Shown here: positions 37,472 to 51,789 of the stretch, piece by piece
Layout of the letters: each line of letters begins with the position of its first letter
Position numbering within the stretch: the first letter of the stretch is position 1
Assembly: GCA_035236585.1 (NCBI GenBank)
Contig: CP141130.1
Span: 28,717,501 to 28,781,500, forward strand
Source of the DNA: Warburgia ugandensis
Lineage: Eukaryota; Streptophyta; Magnoliopsida; Canellales; Canellaceae
DNA: 64,000 nt
Direction: 5' to 3'
Position numbers and translations under genes: made by a program
The notes under the pieces: generated by a model
What the model saw: the letters and a program-made list of their open reading frames with translations, nothing else
The model's database searches: none
Told to the model about the DNA's origin: nothing

Positions 37472-38334
37472 TGATGTATTTTAATAATAATAGCAAGTGC
37501 ACAGGTCCGCTATAACAAAGACATGGCAAGTATGGGTCTATCCATAGGGATTCTATTAATATATGTTTTTTTAACTAGTTTGACTACTTTAACCTAGACA
37601 TATGATTTATTAAACTAATTTAATTAAATAAAATCATAGAAATATATAAAATCACTAGAAATCAAATCTAAGCTTAGGAATTAAAAATCCAATATATTAG
37701 AAATCAAAATACTACTAGGACTACGTTGTCTAGATTTTCCTACACATCTAATTAGTATCTCAATGTTTCCAACACATGAAAGTTATTTCTTTTCAAGTCT
37801 CCTTTTATGATCTTCTTAATATTAGTTTCTTAGCATGGAACCCTATACTTACTCAATGTGTAGATGATCTTCTTAGGGCACCGACTATCAAAGGTTCTTG
37901 TATAGTCACCCTCTATTTTACTATACTTGGTATCCCTTTCTTTCAAGCAATGACTGAGTTTGTAAATTTAGAGTGTTATGAATCTATTATTAATATTATA
38001 ATCTAATAAATTATATTTATTCCAATATATTTTATCTTAATGCCCTAGGTGAGCTAAATAAACATAAGCATAAAGAAATAAACTAAATCTAACAACCATA
38101 AAAGCAAGTAACTACAACATGAAAAAAGAACACAAAGTATAGAAGAAAAAAACTTGTATTATGCTAGGAAAATGACTACAAAGATGATTACAATAATGAT
38201 TAAGCAAAAGCAAAAGAAACTATCGTATGAGTTAGAGGAATATCACCAAGATCTCCACTAACCCCATTGTTTATCATGCCACAAACTATAGGATAAGTTA
38301 TTACACCCAAAAGGACTGCATTATGCCTACAATA

Positions 38335-38338
<4 letters not shown>

Positions 38339-38393
<55 letters not shown>
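38339..38393. repeat. (GA)n microsatellite
   Basis: About 27 GA units inside the LTR. Confidence 0.97.
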
Positions 38394-38395
<2 letters not shown>

Positions 38396-39535
38396 GAAAA
38401 GGCATTCAAAATGGAAAGATTTTTGAGAGATGAATGGATAGATTGAAAAATTATAATATGGGAGGGTAGAGGCATGAATGTTAGATATGGAGGATGAGAA
38501 TAAAAATTTAAAGGAATAAGCACCATAAGAAAAATAAAATTTAGTGCAAAAAGGGGATAGAGATGGAGTTTCTTTTATGAAATTATGTGGAGATGTAGAT
38601 GATATGGTGGAGAGATTAAGTCATAAATTTTAGAATGAAAGGATATGTAGAAAAAATGAAAAATAAAATGGTGAAGAAATGTTAGAAAATAGGGTAGAAT
38701 GGATTGGAAATAAAGTATGAACCAATGAAAGGGTCAAGTAATGAATTTTGGATGGATATTTTTGTGGGTAGTAGAGGATGAAATTGAGAGATGAGGGCAT
38801 GAGTTTGAAGGTGACATGAAGTATAAAAAAAAGAAAAAAAAAGAAAAAAAAAAAGAGAAAAAAGAAAAGAGATGAAAAGAATGAAGCATGATGGAGGAAA
38901 AATAAGATCTTCTCTTCTCATTGGATGATGCTAACTTTATGATGCTTTCCCCTTCAATATATGGCTACGTGGTTCTTCAAAGGTTGAAAACTCCTTTTGT
39001 GGTTCTCCCTTTCCTCTCTATTATGTTGAGGCACAAGTGGGGAATAAGAGAGAATGAATAATTCGTTTAAGTGTTTCTCCTTATGTCTTTCACGTGGCGT
39101 TGATGGGACATAGAATTTTTCCAATGGAAAATCTCTCCTATCCTCCACTCTCCCTATCTCCTCCCCCTCCTTATCCTTCTTTCCTTCTTACCAATCTCTC
39201 TTAAGAAGCTTCCTTTGAGAAAAATCAGGTAGCACACCCAAAAATCCAAACCAAGGGATCTTCCTTTGTGTAAAACGTGTTTTCCCTCTCTTAGGGTGTA
39301 GCATGGAATAGTGGCCAAGTCTTGTATATCTCTTTATTTTTATTTCTCAACCCTTGTATCATGTTCCAACCCTAGGATGGGTGTTTGAGCTTTTCTTGAA
39401 GTATCCCATCAATAGGATGTAGTTTAATGCTTCTTTACTTCTCATCTGTCAGATCAACATACCTAAAATGGATGTCTAGGAATTCATAGAGAATCCCTTA
39501 TCCATAGAGATTCCTTTCTCTCATTTTGCTCTTAG

Positions 39536-42086
39536 TGGTGTAGCTTTAAAATTACTCTTGCAAGCACATGATTCAATGTTGTAATTTGCATGCTAGAGAG
39601 GTCGACCCACGATAAATCTCATAGAATTATCAATTGATTGGACCTTATTTAAGTTGCTTATCTTAGCCAAAGAAAGAGGGTTTTGATTAAGCTAGGAATT
39701 TAAATAACATGAAAAAGTAAACATGAATGAAATTAGAAACATGAACTAAATGGAATCTTTCTAACAATAAAAACTTCTAATAACTAGAATTAAAAACTAT
39801 CTAAAACTAATCTAAAGATGCAATAAACTTTACAACAACTAAAGAAACCCTAAACATGAAGTAAACTAATCTACGAACATGCACAATTTAAGGAATTAAG
39901 ATCAACATGGTGTGCACGAAAACTTAAGTAATAAATGCATGGAATTAAACTAGAATGGAATGCATGATCTAACTTAAATGAAGGAAACATAGGCAAGAAT
40001 TAATCATGAAACAAACAAGCTATCTAAGAAACATCCTTCAAAACCTTGCCCATGACCCTTAGAGTTGTGCACATGATCGTGAATGTGACGTATGTGAACT
40101 TGAATGCAATTTAACTTATAATGATGCATATGAACCTAAGATGGAGAAATTGCCTAGTGGAACATGAATGGTGCATGTGATATCTAAGTTACATACATGC
40201 AACCTTAACAAAGTAAAGCATAAACTAAAGTGCAAGTTGGTTTAAGAAAGAAATAAGCTAGATGCATATGAAACTAAGGTGAGGTTGATGCATGAAACAT
40301 AAAGTAAAAATTGTGCATAAAACTTACATGAAAGTGGATCATGTAAAGGTAAATGGTGTGCAAAATTCAAGATGTATAACAATCAAGATTTAAGAATATT
40401 AAAACATAAAAAACAACAGAAGATAGGTATGCATGAACAAATTTGATTTATTGTATTAAAAAGTGTACATGAAAAGTGCGCATGTACTTGGATTTAGAAC
40501 AATAGAGATGCAAACTTTCTCTTGCTAAAAACTTAAGCCAAATAATTGATTCAAACTTCTTCAATCACCATTAATAATCATACTTCAAACCTCTCTAAGA
40601 TAGCATATGTGTTCACCAAAGAAGAATTAAAGAGAAAGAGAGGAAAAAGATGCAATGGGAAGTAATGGAAATCAAGGAATTCAAGGACCAAGTAACTTGA
40701 TTCAAGGGCTGCAATCTCTTGGTTATCACTAGAATAGAGTTGTGGCCCTTGAATACAAGAATCTAAACCTTTAAACAAGAGGAAAATAATCAGGGAAAAC
40801 AAGGAATATAAACAAGGTAGACAATGCAACAAGGAAACGACTTAAGCAAAGAAGCTAGAACACCAACCTAGAAATTAAGTGCAAAACCCAAAGGAAAAGT
40901 GTGCTAAACTTGAAGGAGGCTGGAACAACTTGAATAATGCTTGAAGGAAAAGAACCATGCATGAAATCCAAGTGGAGGTCCCACCCAAAAAGGGGGCATG
41001 GAAATCCTTATAGTTATTTGAGGGATTCCTATGGGTTTTTATAGATAATGTTGTACTTTCTAATGAGACCTAAGGGGGACGAAAAGATGAGATACGATTG
41101 GAAGAGTGGTTGTATAAGATAGATAACTTAGGAAGGGTATTAGAAGTAGGACTCTAATAAAATTAGGAAATTAGAAAAGTGTGTGGAAGGGGATGAAATT
41201 AGAAAGTGAAAAGGAGTAGGAACATGAAACCCTAAGACAACTGGGAGGAGGCGCCACTTTTCAAGGGGAATTGCATGGAACTTCCCCTCCTATAAAGTGT
41301 ACCACATGGAGGTGTCGAAAGAGATAGGAAAGAGGGAAAAGGAGAGAGAAATAAGAAATTATGGGGAGATAAAGAGAAAGAAAGAAAAGATGAAAAAGAA
41401 AGATAAAATTTAGGGACCTTCTCCCACTGTTCTTCCTTAGCACGCTATTTTCCCATATTTGATATTTATTCAACTTCCTTCTAATTATCCTCTTGAAAAT
41501 CATGTTTTTAGCATGGATAATTGTTGAAAATCTTCTTCCATTTTTGTGACTCAATGTGGAATGGCTAATATGGTTTATTTTGATTGCTCCTTAGGGTCAG
41601 CTTCAAGAATCACACCCTTGGCTTAAATGGCTTAAAGTGCAGGCATTCTCCTTGATGGCTTAGGTGGCCTGAATGCGTGGATTGTACATGGGCCCATTCT
41701 AGTCACTCTTGATTTCTTTCAATAGCTTTCTTGTTTGCTCTATAATGATCTTGAATCTTGATTGAGCTTTGAAATGATGAATTTTAGATCTTGTCTCTCT
41801 CTTTTGATCTTGATATCCAATTATCATCTTAAGCGATCTCACCATTGGATCATCATCTCACTACTTATAAAAGAGTAAAAATCCTAATTAAATCCTTTAA
41901 AAATTATGATTATTCACATAATTACACTAGATTAACTTATAATCTTATAAAATATCAAACTTTTGCATCATTAGTTGAGAAATGCATGTGTTATGAATTT
42001 TTAGAAAAACCTTAGAAATGACACTTTAATTTATAACACATGGGTTACTAATTGGGTACCGTTTATACAACATTGAATACTTATCA
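39536..42086 (-). mobile_element. Solo Athila-like LTR nested in another LTR
   Basis: 2,551 bp from TGGTGTAGC to ATACTTATCA with a perfect 5-bp target duplication CTTAG (39531-39535 and 42087-42091). It has GCAAGCACATGATTC and GAGAGGTCGACCCACG near its left end, and its right end (AGAAATGCATGTGTTATGAATTTTTAG word, CACATGGGTTACTAATTGGGTAC word) matches the solo LTR at 31734-33650, so the two are one family. Confidence 0.85.
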
Positions 42087-42971
42087 CTTAGCCTACTATT
42101 TTTCTCTCTGGCCAATGAAAATTCACTAGGAAAACATGTTTATGTCATGTGTGCACATTTTCTCCTTGATTTTTGATGGGTAGCCCACTAACAATATCTC
42201 CACCAATCATGGTTCAATATTCTCTCTCATGCATGGATTCTTTCAATTATTCAAGCCTAACTCAAATGACTGCTCATTGGTTACTTTAGGATGATCTTTA
42301 ATGTATAATGTTATCATCCATTCTTTCTTGAAATTCTTGGATGAAAACTAATCGCAGATTTCTCATTCTTTGTCTCTCTCCTCACCTCATTATTTTTCTC
42401 TTTATTTTTGAATAGAGTTCACATGGAATGATGAGAATGAGTATACTTATGTATGACAAAATCATGTGGAGCACAATGGTGGTTCCCATTCTAAAGAAAT
42501 GGGAGCGAAAGTTAGGGATTTAAGTCTCCTCTGTGCCCAACCTTGAGTGTGTTGAACATGCTTGCTTCCTTTGATGGTATGGCTCTTAAGCTTCACTTAA
42601 AAGCTCCCCAAAGGCGGTAGAATGCATGCATGGACATTTTTTCATCTTATCTTTTGATAGTGAAAATATCTTTTGCACAGATAAGATTTTGTGATGCTTG
42701 TAGGGTTTCTAACTATGCTAAAAATGATAATGACACCCTCTTTGCAGTCTGAACTTCCAAACTTCATAAATTTTGTAGGCTAGTTCAAAACTTTTCTTAG
42801 ACTATAAACTTGCTCTTTAGGGTCAAAGTTGTCAATTTTGTACATTTTTTCTCATTTGTACCCTAGACCTAACAAATGTAGAAATAACCCTAATTAGTGC
42901 AATTTATGGAAAGTTCCAAACTAAAACTTGCTAAATATAGAGGCATATATGTAACACTTCTATATACATCA

Positions 42972-44190
42972 AATATCCCCAAACATATATTTTGTTAGTC
43001 CTTAAGAAACTCTACAAAATAGAAAATCTAAAAAATCTCAACCGCTTTTGCAAGTGTTATTGTCTGCATTTAGCATATGCAGAAAGCTTTTAAACCCCTA
43101 GCATGCCCCTAGTGGGTGAGTTGAAGTCTTATGTAAGAGTTTCAAGGAATGATATCCATAGACATTTTAAAACTTTTAAGAAAGTGCTTTATTTATCAAA
43201 GATTTTTTATATTTTTTATTTAGCTCATATTAAATACCTAACTTTAGCATGCTAATAAGAATAAATAATAGTTCAAAATCCTACCCTTATGCTAAAGATA
43301 TTTTATTAATTTATTAAATGTCGAAATGTGAGCGTGTGATTATAGTCAATATATACATAATTGTCAACCTACAAGTAAAATATAACATAAATTATCCTTG
43401 AAAAGTGTGCTTAAACTTCAAATCTCATAGAATATTATTGACACTAAAAAAGAACGATAATTCTCTCCTTAATTTGTGAGTATAATATATGTTAATCAAG
43501 TTTAAAAATCTCACATATTTCATGCAAAAGGACGATAACTTAGAGGGAATCTAATTATGATCTCGTGAAAGGATATCAACTATTAAGAATGTTACATTCT
43601 ACCAAATTCCCTACTTATTCATAGCCATATCCAAGACATACTACTCCTAAGATCAAATTAAGTCTTTCACTATGACAAAGCAAAGGCTTAGGTAAGGGTT
43701 ATCAAAAGAATGAGTATGAAGATAAACAAAGATTGTTTGGAAGATATGTAAAGATCTTCTATCAGTGTATTTACAACTTTTCATTTTTCCTCATAAGAGT
43801 GAAAATTTTCTTTTCATTGGCTATCTTTCTATTTTCTCATTTTTCCATTTTACTTTGAATATAGTCTCTCTTTTTATTTTTTAAATCTTTTTAAGCCTTT
43901 TTTATGTTTATCTCTTGAATTGTATAGCTCATACTTTTTCTTAAGATATTTCTTCAACAATTTCTATATATTTCTAAAACAAACTAGGTAATGGATATAT
44001 TATAAGGGTTCCATATGGCTAATGGAGAATTGTTAAACAAAAAAAATGCTTAATATAAAGGCTAAAGGGTTTAGCAAAAAATAACTTAGGCATGGCTAAA
44101 GTCTCTGGGTTTACTAAGGATGACCTGTATAATTTTCTAGATTTTATATGACTTAAAAATGACCATAAACTTAAGAGATATATGGTATAG
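42972..44190 (-). mobile_element. Athila-like internal sequence, polypurine side
   Basis: Begins AATATCCCCAAAC and TTTTGTTAGTCC, matching the start of the internal regions at 14017 and 63850. The part near 43990-44160 is collinear with 14885-15080 (shared ATGGATATATTATA and AAGGATGACCT words). No domain found. Cut at 44190 by the Tekay-like element. Confidence 0.6.
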
Positions 44191-44717
44191 TGTGACACCC
44201 TGGGTTTTTCTAAACCTTTTTCCAAAGTCGTAATAATAATAATAATATATTTTTAAAAAAAATAAGAGGGATCCCTAAAAACAAAAACTCAAGATTTATA
44301 ATTCTTATGCAGCGTTAAAAGAATTAACTGAAAACAAAAAATCTCGGGGGTCAAACACATTCCAAAATTGTGACAATAAATAAAATAAGATCCAGATACT
44401 CTGAGCATGCTCAATTTAAAACCATGATAAATACATAAGCTGAGAAAGGGCAAAAATAATACAAGTCCAAAAGCCTCCAGGTTCTATCCATGATCACTAC
44501 ATCAACTACATCTATAAATAAACGTACACTATACAATAGTGTGGGTCCAATCCATCCAAATATATAACCTCCAAGTATTGTCCTAAAAAGGTCTAAGGAA
44601 GTCTAAGTGACATACACTAATAAGTCTTTGAACATAAGATGGTAGATGTTCCTCAAGTCCTTGTCCAAGTCTAAGCTAATCCACCCGCTTTCCTTTTTGA
44701 CTATCCCGCTCCAAATA

Positions 44718-44747
44718 TGAGACATTGCAAAACAAAGCAATGCCTCA
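44718..44747. other. Hairpin in the left LTR of the Tekay-like element
   Basis: TGAGACATTGC, 8-base loop, GCAATGCCTCA: 11-base arms with one mismatch. The equivalent in the right LTR is at 60164-60193. Confidence 0.75.
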
Positions 44748-45492
44748 ACAAGATATGGTTGTGCAGGTGATTACGAGAAATAAAACATGCAATAAACACT
44801 TACGAAGAGTACCAATATCATGTTGAATATCAATAGAGTAAATCATTTATAAGGAAAATGAAATCATCAAGCATTCAGAATGTAAAGCTCATGAATCTCA
44901 TAAATCTGACCTGAACAATTAGGGTCAAAACATGCTTTTTTTCTGAGGTAAGGCAATATTAAAGCAAAAAATCATGGCATAAAAGGCATGATCAAAACAT
45001 GGATGAGCATCCATGAAACGTAATAAGAATCCGTATCCACATCAAAATATAATGCATGTCATGATATAATAGGGCACCGTACAAAACAAATCCTAAGAGT
45101 GTTCCACGATACTCAATCATTGGTAATGAGTACTCATACCAAACCTAGGGTCCCTCGCCTATAGCTCACACACCAAGTAGCTCGCCCAGCCCATACGCCC
45201 GCCTTAATTTTGCCACCCACATAGGTAAGTCTGTCACCTATAGCTCGCACACTAGGTAGCTCATCCAGCCCATAGGCCCACCCACATCTGGCCGCCCATA
45301 TAGGCTTCACTTACATATAAATACCACATGAGCATACAGAATAAGTGTATGGGCTACTATGTTGCAGTGGCAACCACACAAGGATCTCAACCACTGCTGC
45401 TCTCCGTCGACACCATAATGGGAGACTTTCTCTGTCCCCATGGGGAGGAATGAATCCATAGGGGGGACTACCTATGATACCACCAGCCACAT

Positions 45493-48400
45493 TGTGATGA
45501 CCCAGGTTTTTGTAACATGATTTGTAAAGTATTTTGAAAGGCAGGGCCTTTAAGAGTGTAAATTGTTTTCGTAAAACAAAGTAGCATAAATTCTTTTCTT
45601 TAGAACTTGTTTTGAAAACCCAAGTCACCGCTTCATACATAACATAAGTACAATTTGTGTACAAAATAAAATTCCATTGAAGGAATATACTTTTATTAAA
45701 TTCCAGGATCCATCCAGTGGTTCGGAGGGCGGCCAAATCTATTACAATACTTGTCCAAATTACATAATCCAAAACTCAAGCTCACCATACAATAAAATTC
45801 TCAACAAAAAAAAATACATTTCTTCAAGGGTATACCTTGAAGATTATTCTCTTCAAGTCTTCTATCATCTTGAGCTCCTAACTCTCCTTCCCTGTATCTG
45901 AGATATTGCAACAAGTACAATATCTTAGCAAGCAATGCTTGGTAGGGGATTCAAGAAGCATAATAATTGACAAGGTAATTCCAATACTTCATAATCTCAT
46001 TATCCTTAAACATACTCTTTACTTTGTAAGTTATGTACATCTATATACATACATACCCTTCATGGGAAAACCAGTTAAATTTGTGAAAGTAGTCAAATAT
46101 CATTCCCAGCTAAGCTGATCAATTCTCTTCATTTTGAGAATTTAGTATTACAGCTAATCTTATACTGGGAATTTCCCTTCTTGGGAAATATTGGTAATAT
46201 ACAATTACCTAGCATTTCATTATGCTACAACATAAGGCATTTCACTATGCCTATTCTCATATGCATTATAGTGCAAAATAGTCAAAAGGTTTCCATGCTG
46301 CAGTCTGATCCGTACTAGCGCGCTCGGATATCTGCCCTGTTCACCACTGATACCATGGTGGAAAATATTATGTCACTGCCCGTATGGGGGGACAGGACTT
46401 TCACAGTGGTGGCCTTCCCATAATTGCCACCACTCGACTTTTAGCCTCTCATTGGGCAAGGTATCATCATATCATCAAATTTCAAGGAGCGGGTGGCCAA
46501 AACCTTATAACTCCTCTAGCAATAGCATCCACCTTGGCTTATGCCTATTAAAACAAACTCACAAGCCTCCAAGCTTGTATGTAAAATATATTTCATATAT
46601 ATCAGACCATCTGTCTGTTTACTTAGGGCTGAAATATTTTCTAGTTCCCTATTCACTTATAGTCTAGTCCTTAACTATCTTATATGTGTTTGGTTGGTTC
46701 ATAAGGTTTTCAAGGGATTTAATACAAGTATTAACATTACTCTTGTCAACATAAGATCATAAGTTCAATCATGTATATCCCATGTAAATGCATTCATCAA
46801 ATCCTCCTACCTTCAAGGAGTGATCTCTTTTCCTAAATCTTCCATTATCCTGACTGATGTATGAGATCTATACATCCATACATATTGTCAATATATAAAT
46901 TTGAATAATCCTATTGATCACTATATCTAATATTTAAAATGATCTTTAGATCATTCATATCTAAGTATGTTTCTATCTCTAAGTCTTTGTGTGTCCATCT
47001 CCTTGATCTTGATCTTTCATATATCCATTGATTGACAATCTACAAATGTTGATAAAGATCAAGGTCCTAGATATTCTATCATCTAGTTCTTCTTTGATCT
47101 AAGTTCAGTTATTGGATCATCCTTAAGGAGGATGATCTTGGTTTTCTTCCTTGAATCATCTTTAATCAAGAGTTTGGATTATCTAATCTAATGAACTATA
47201 ACATGCATACTAATAAACATGCATACTAAGTATAATATAGTATTCTTATTCTTATTGTTCTTGATCATCCAAGATCTAATGGATCTTGTTTGATCATCCT
47301 TATCTTACTTACTATTTTTATTAGGGTTAAGTAATTTACTGACCTTTTATGCTCTTATTATTATTATTCAACCAGTTAATGTGCTGGTTGAAGGTAACTT
47401 ATTTAAGCCTAAATCTAGACTACTCCTCTTATTTCCAATTGGCTAAGGGTTATTAGCTGAATGGGTAAACACAAAGTGGTTACTTTAATCCTCATGTAAG
47501 GAGGCGTTTAGACCTCACAAACGTCAACAGAAGGTAGGGGAAGAGCGAGGCTCTATTAGATAACCCCCTTAACCACTATGTTCATCATTCATTAGAATGA
47601 CCATAGCTCAACCTTTCATAAAGTTCCTATAAGCATGTTTACCCTAAGTACTCTTTCTAATATATTTTAATTAACTCCATGAATATTTATAATGCCATTC
47701 ATGGGGTTTATTATTCTTCTCCTAGTTTGGGCCAAGGATTTGATAATCTTTATATTGTCCTACTAACTATAGCCCTTACTAATTAAGTCCAAAGTACTCC
47801 ATTCTTATTTGTGTCATGAAACTCTACTTTCTCATTAGATTACATTTTTGATGTTTTATGCTCTTTATTTCATAACAAGTAGATCTACTAATAACATTTA
47901 ACCATAAATGAATTATAAATTCAAAGCATAAAACTACATAATTTACACTTAATGATAATGAGGCAAGGTACTTAAAATTACTTTAACATGATTTCCAACT
48001 AATATACCTTAATAACTCAATTTAAACTAACATGGACTTAAGGTATAATCTCATACTATAGTATAAACTTATATAAAATTCTAGCATGGTCCTAAGTTAG
48101 AATGGCATGAAATCATACTAAAGTGCCCCTAAGATAATTAAATCTAGCACTTTATGATAACAATGAAATTACATATCATGCTAAAGTCTAAATGTTATAC
48201 TAGCATGCTTTATAACATAATCATATTTAAAATGCTATTATATAAAATGAAACTAATTACATTAACATTTTTAGAAACCTTTACTTATGATCCAACAATT
48301 AGATCTTGGATCTTTTCCTTTGATTAATGGTATTAGTTATATTTAGAGGATTTTCTTTATTAAGGTCAAAAGATCATATTGATCCATTTTTGTCATAATC

Positions 48401-50200
48401 CATCCATGATTTCTTGGATTTCATTATATCAACACTCATTTTATCCATCCCAAGGACCTAATCACACTTGATCTCATTAATCAAGTGGGCCCCTTCGTAT
48501 TTTTGGGATTTTTCTACCATAATGGGTAGATCCCTTAATATATCTCAGATATGTCCAAATAAACCATAGATATCACTTTATTTCAATAGTATATCATTAT
48601 TAAAACATATTTTTAAGATATGATCATCTCAAATCTTGAAGATCTAGGTAATTGGAAACTTGTTTCTTTAATACAGAAAGTTTTATTGAATATTATGTCC
48701 ATTTTATCATTTCATCAGAAAATAGAGGTTTCAAACTTTACATAGCTTCTTTTTTATCTCAATTTGGAGTTTAGATGGCTCCAAAATTTGATCTGGAAGT
48801 TCACAGTCCTTTCTAGGGCTTAGATTTGATCTGGGCCCAAGGAACGGACTGCCCAGATCTTTCAGGCAGAAAACCAAGCCGGGCGGAATGCTCCCGCTCA
48901 TTGGGCGCATCCGCCACAGAGGCGTGATGGAAGTGCCTGTCTGGGACTTCCACCGACGCAGACGAGATGAGCGAGACACTCGTCGTTTGCGCGCCCGCAA
49001 ACGGGATGCTCATCGGGCACGTCCGCTCGTTGTTTTGATGAATGTGCTGCCGTCCCGCTTGGGATGGCGTCCCAAGCGCAGCGCACGGAACGTTTCCACG
49101 TGCTCCATTTTCGACGCTGTGTCACGCGTACGTCTTGGGCGCTGTTAGATCCAGAGATCGGACAGTCCAATCAATCCTCTCTCAATTGAGGGCCCAAAAC
49201 GTCTCCGATCATTGTGAAACTTCTACCCTAGGGGTTTTGGACCCCTATGGATCAATTGGTGCATTCAGAATTTTCATCTGAGCATTCCATCATCCTGAAT
49301 TAAGGGTTCTGATGTTTACTTTATTTTTACCTTTTTATTACCAAAATAAATTATAGTAAACTAAAAATTACATAAACCGATAGTAAACATCTATAGAAAA
49401 TATTCCCACCTACCTGATTGGAGAAAAAATATTGTTTATGTGTCCAATTTAAAAGAAATACCCTTTGATGAAGATATGGCCCAAGATCCACCTTTCTTGC
49501 AAATGACTGTTGTTTGAACCGTTGGATCTTGAAATTGATTTGGGGGTTTTGTAGCTAAGATATGGTGGGAAGTTTTGGACAGTGGAATTGATGATATTAG
49601 ATCTAGAACAGAGTGCCTAAATGATTTTAGGTCTCTTATTCTAATCTAAAAAGAAAAAGAAATTGAAAAGAGAGAGATCTCTTGGGATTTTTGGGTTTTG
49701 GGGGAGGGATCTAGGTCTAATTTTTTAGGGAGAGTGAAAAAAAATTCGTGAAAATTTTTGGAGTATTTTTGGAGGATTTTTGGGGTTGTATTTATAGGCA
49801 TTTTGGTCTTCTTTCATGAAGATATACATTAATGATGGTAAATTTTTTATTATTAAATAAGCATTGGATTCTCCCATCCACCTACTTCCCTAAGACCAGA
49901 TGGTATCGTTTGACCCATGATTTCACGTGGGCTGGCCATAGGACTCATTTTTGGGTCCCTTGTGGGCCCCATGTGGTGGAAAAAGACCATTTTGCCCTTT
50001 ATATATAAAAATTAGAATTTATTCCCATGATCTCGGAATTGAGCGTACTTAGTGGCGTTGGATTCGTGTTTCTTAGTACATTATAACTTCATTGATTTGG
50101 CTCTTAATCCTAGATCAACGGCCGAGATCATCTGGTTAACCCTCTATCGGGTAAATCCTATACTAGATGTAGGTTTTTCTAACATCTAGATAAACATTTG
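45493..50200 (-). mobile_element. LTR-like block nested in the left LTR (right boundary uncertain)
   Basis: Begins TGTGATGACCCAGG, a Tekay-like LTR terminus, exactly where homology to the right LTR stops. It carries its own set of modules: hairpin (45899-45927), CGGGTGGCCAAAACC (about 46490), GC-rich leader (48880-49150), TATA-like sequence on the minus strand (about 49790) and GCGTTGGATTCG (about 50060). An AT-rich stretch at 46860-48680 may be a further insertion. No matching target duplication was found (left flank CACAT), so the right end is an estimate. Confidence 0.45.
45899..45927. other. Hairpin in the nested LTR-like block
   Basis: TGAGATATTG, 9-base loop, CAATATCTTA: 10-base arms with one G-T-type difference, about 405 bases from the LTR end. 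Confidence 0.7.
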
Positions 50201-51738
50201 TAGTCATTGATCATCAATTCATGTCATGATCCTCTTAATTTATGCCCCTTATCCAATAAAGGGTCAGTCCCTAACGTCTCGTGAGATTTGGAGACGATCC
50301 TACCGTTGGAGCGCTCCATAACATTTGTAATTGACATCTAGTCATCAATTCTAACTATTCTTATCATGATCCTTATAATTTCAGTCTTTATTTAGTTATT
50401 TAAACATGTCTCCATAATTATACCTCAGTCTGACAGTCAGATTGCTCTCTGATCAGTCAACCCCAAGGCATTTGATCAAATCAATGGTCAAGATTACTTT
50501 TCTTGACAATTTAATGAGATTTATTCTTCTAATCTCCTAGATCATCTTACATTCAATGTATGCAATCAGATTCTAAGGCTTGATCATCCATTGATCAACC
50601 TAATCTAGGTCATCTAATGTTATTTGGTGATTTAACTATTTAGAAGGTGCTCAAAGTTAGGTTTTTATCTTAAATCTAAGTCTGCATCATCGAGACGATC
50701 GCAACACCTCTTTTGAATTGCGATTTGGACCTCTACAGCTCCTAAAATCACATTTTTTGTGAATGAATGGCTCAAAAAATCCAAAAATCAAGAAAAAGGG
50801 GTTTAAATAGCACCGCACGTGACATGTGTGTGCGCTATGTGCATGTGCAATGCATGCGTCGCCATGTGTCACTACGCATGTTGTGTTGTGTGTCGCCGCG
50901 CGTGTTGTCATGTGCGCTCGCCGTCCAATGTCGCCCGTTGGGTGCTATTGCTGAGGACGACGACCGGCTGGTCTACTGTGGCTGGAGAAGCCAACCAGAC
51001 TCCGATTGCCGTCGGCGACCCTTGGTGGTCCAAATGGTGCAATTTTTGCACCGTTTCGCTCCATTTTTTGCTTACATTCCATTTTTAAGCCCCCTAGAAC
51101 AAATTTTGTCATCATCTTGCATTTTTACACAATTTATCACATTTCTAAAAATCTTCCTCTTACTATTTTCTTAGTTTTTTAGCGTCCCTAGCCGTCTAAT
51201 TACCATGAAAATTCATGGGTCTGTTATTTATGTTACATGCATAAGATGAATGGTTTAGATCATGCATTTGATACCATTTCATCGAGTTCCTTTTAAAAGA
51301 AAAATAACGCACATCGCCTCACTGGAAAATGGCAATCCACGCCATTTTTCAGCGTTAAAAATAATGGAAACTCAATGAAAAAAAGGGAAAAATAGTGGAG
51401 GGTGGCCTACCTTGGTCAGGTTAGCTAGAATGAGAGATTTCCCATCACCGCATGCACCTGGGAGGGGAATATTCGCATCGTTATCACCGTTTGGCATCGT
51501 CACCATCGTCGGTGACGTGGGAACCGATAGGGGAGTTATGGCTGTGCAGGAAAAGGAGACAGGCATTTAAAGCCCCCCATAATGGCTATCATTCTTGGGT
51601 TCCCACGCCCAATCTATGGGCCCGACATGAATGTACTGTTTTACCCCCTTTTGTAATTTAATTAAATATAGCAAATAAAATAATTGGCCATTTTTCTTTC
51701 GGTTTCCAATTTTAGTGTTCTTAGTGGTGTTGGATTCC
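50201..51738. other. Mixed LTR-derived sequence, not resolved
   Basis: Contains a rough duplication (AACATTTGTAGTCATTGATCATC at 50194 and AACATTTGTAATTGACATC at 50332), a GC-rich patch (50810-51010) and, from about 51310, modules of a Tekay-like LTR. The frames in it show no domain. Confidence 0.4.
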
Positions 51739-51789
51739 CTTGGCAACCCCAACATGACATGAATTGAAAACTGACATTCCCTCGAGCTA

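Larger units (their letters stand above)
37472..42971 (-). mobile_element. Athila-like LTR split by a solo LTR
   Basis: Begins TGATGTATTTTAATAATAAT with the signature GCAAGTGCACAGGTCC and GGGTCTATCCATAGGGA, and ends TATATACATCA. Taking out the nested solo LTR leaves about 2.9 kb. It is flanked by primer-site-type internal sequence on the left and polypurine-side internal sequence (from 42972) on the right, an arrangement expected of tandemly joined copies that share an LTR. No coding content. Confidence 0.65.

Noticed and set aside
45311-45772. 153-codon minus-strand frame
   Set aside because: It runs across the junction of two LTR sequences and has no domain.
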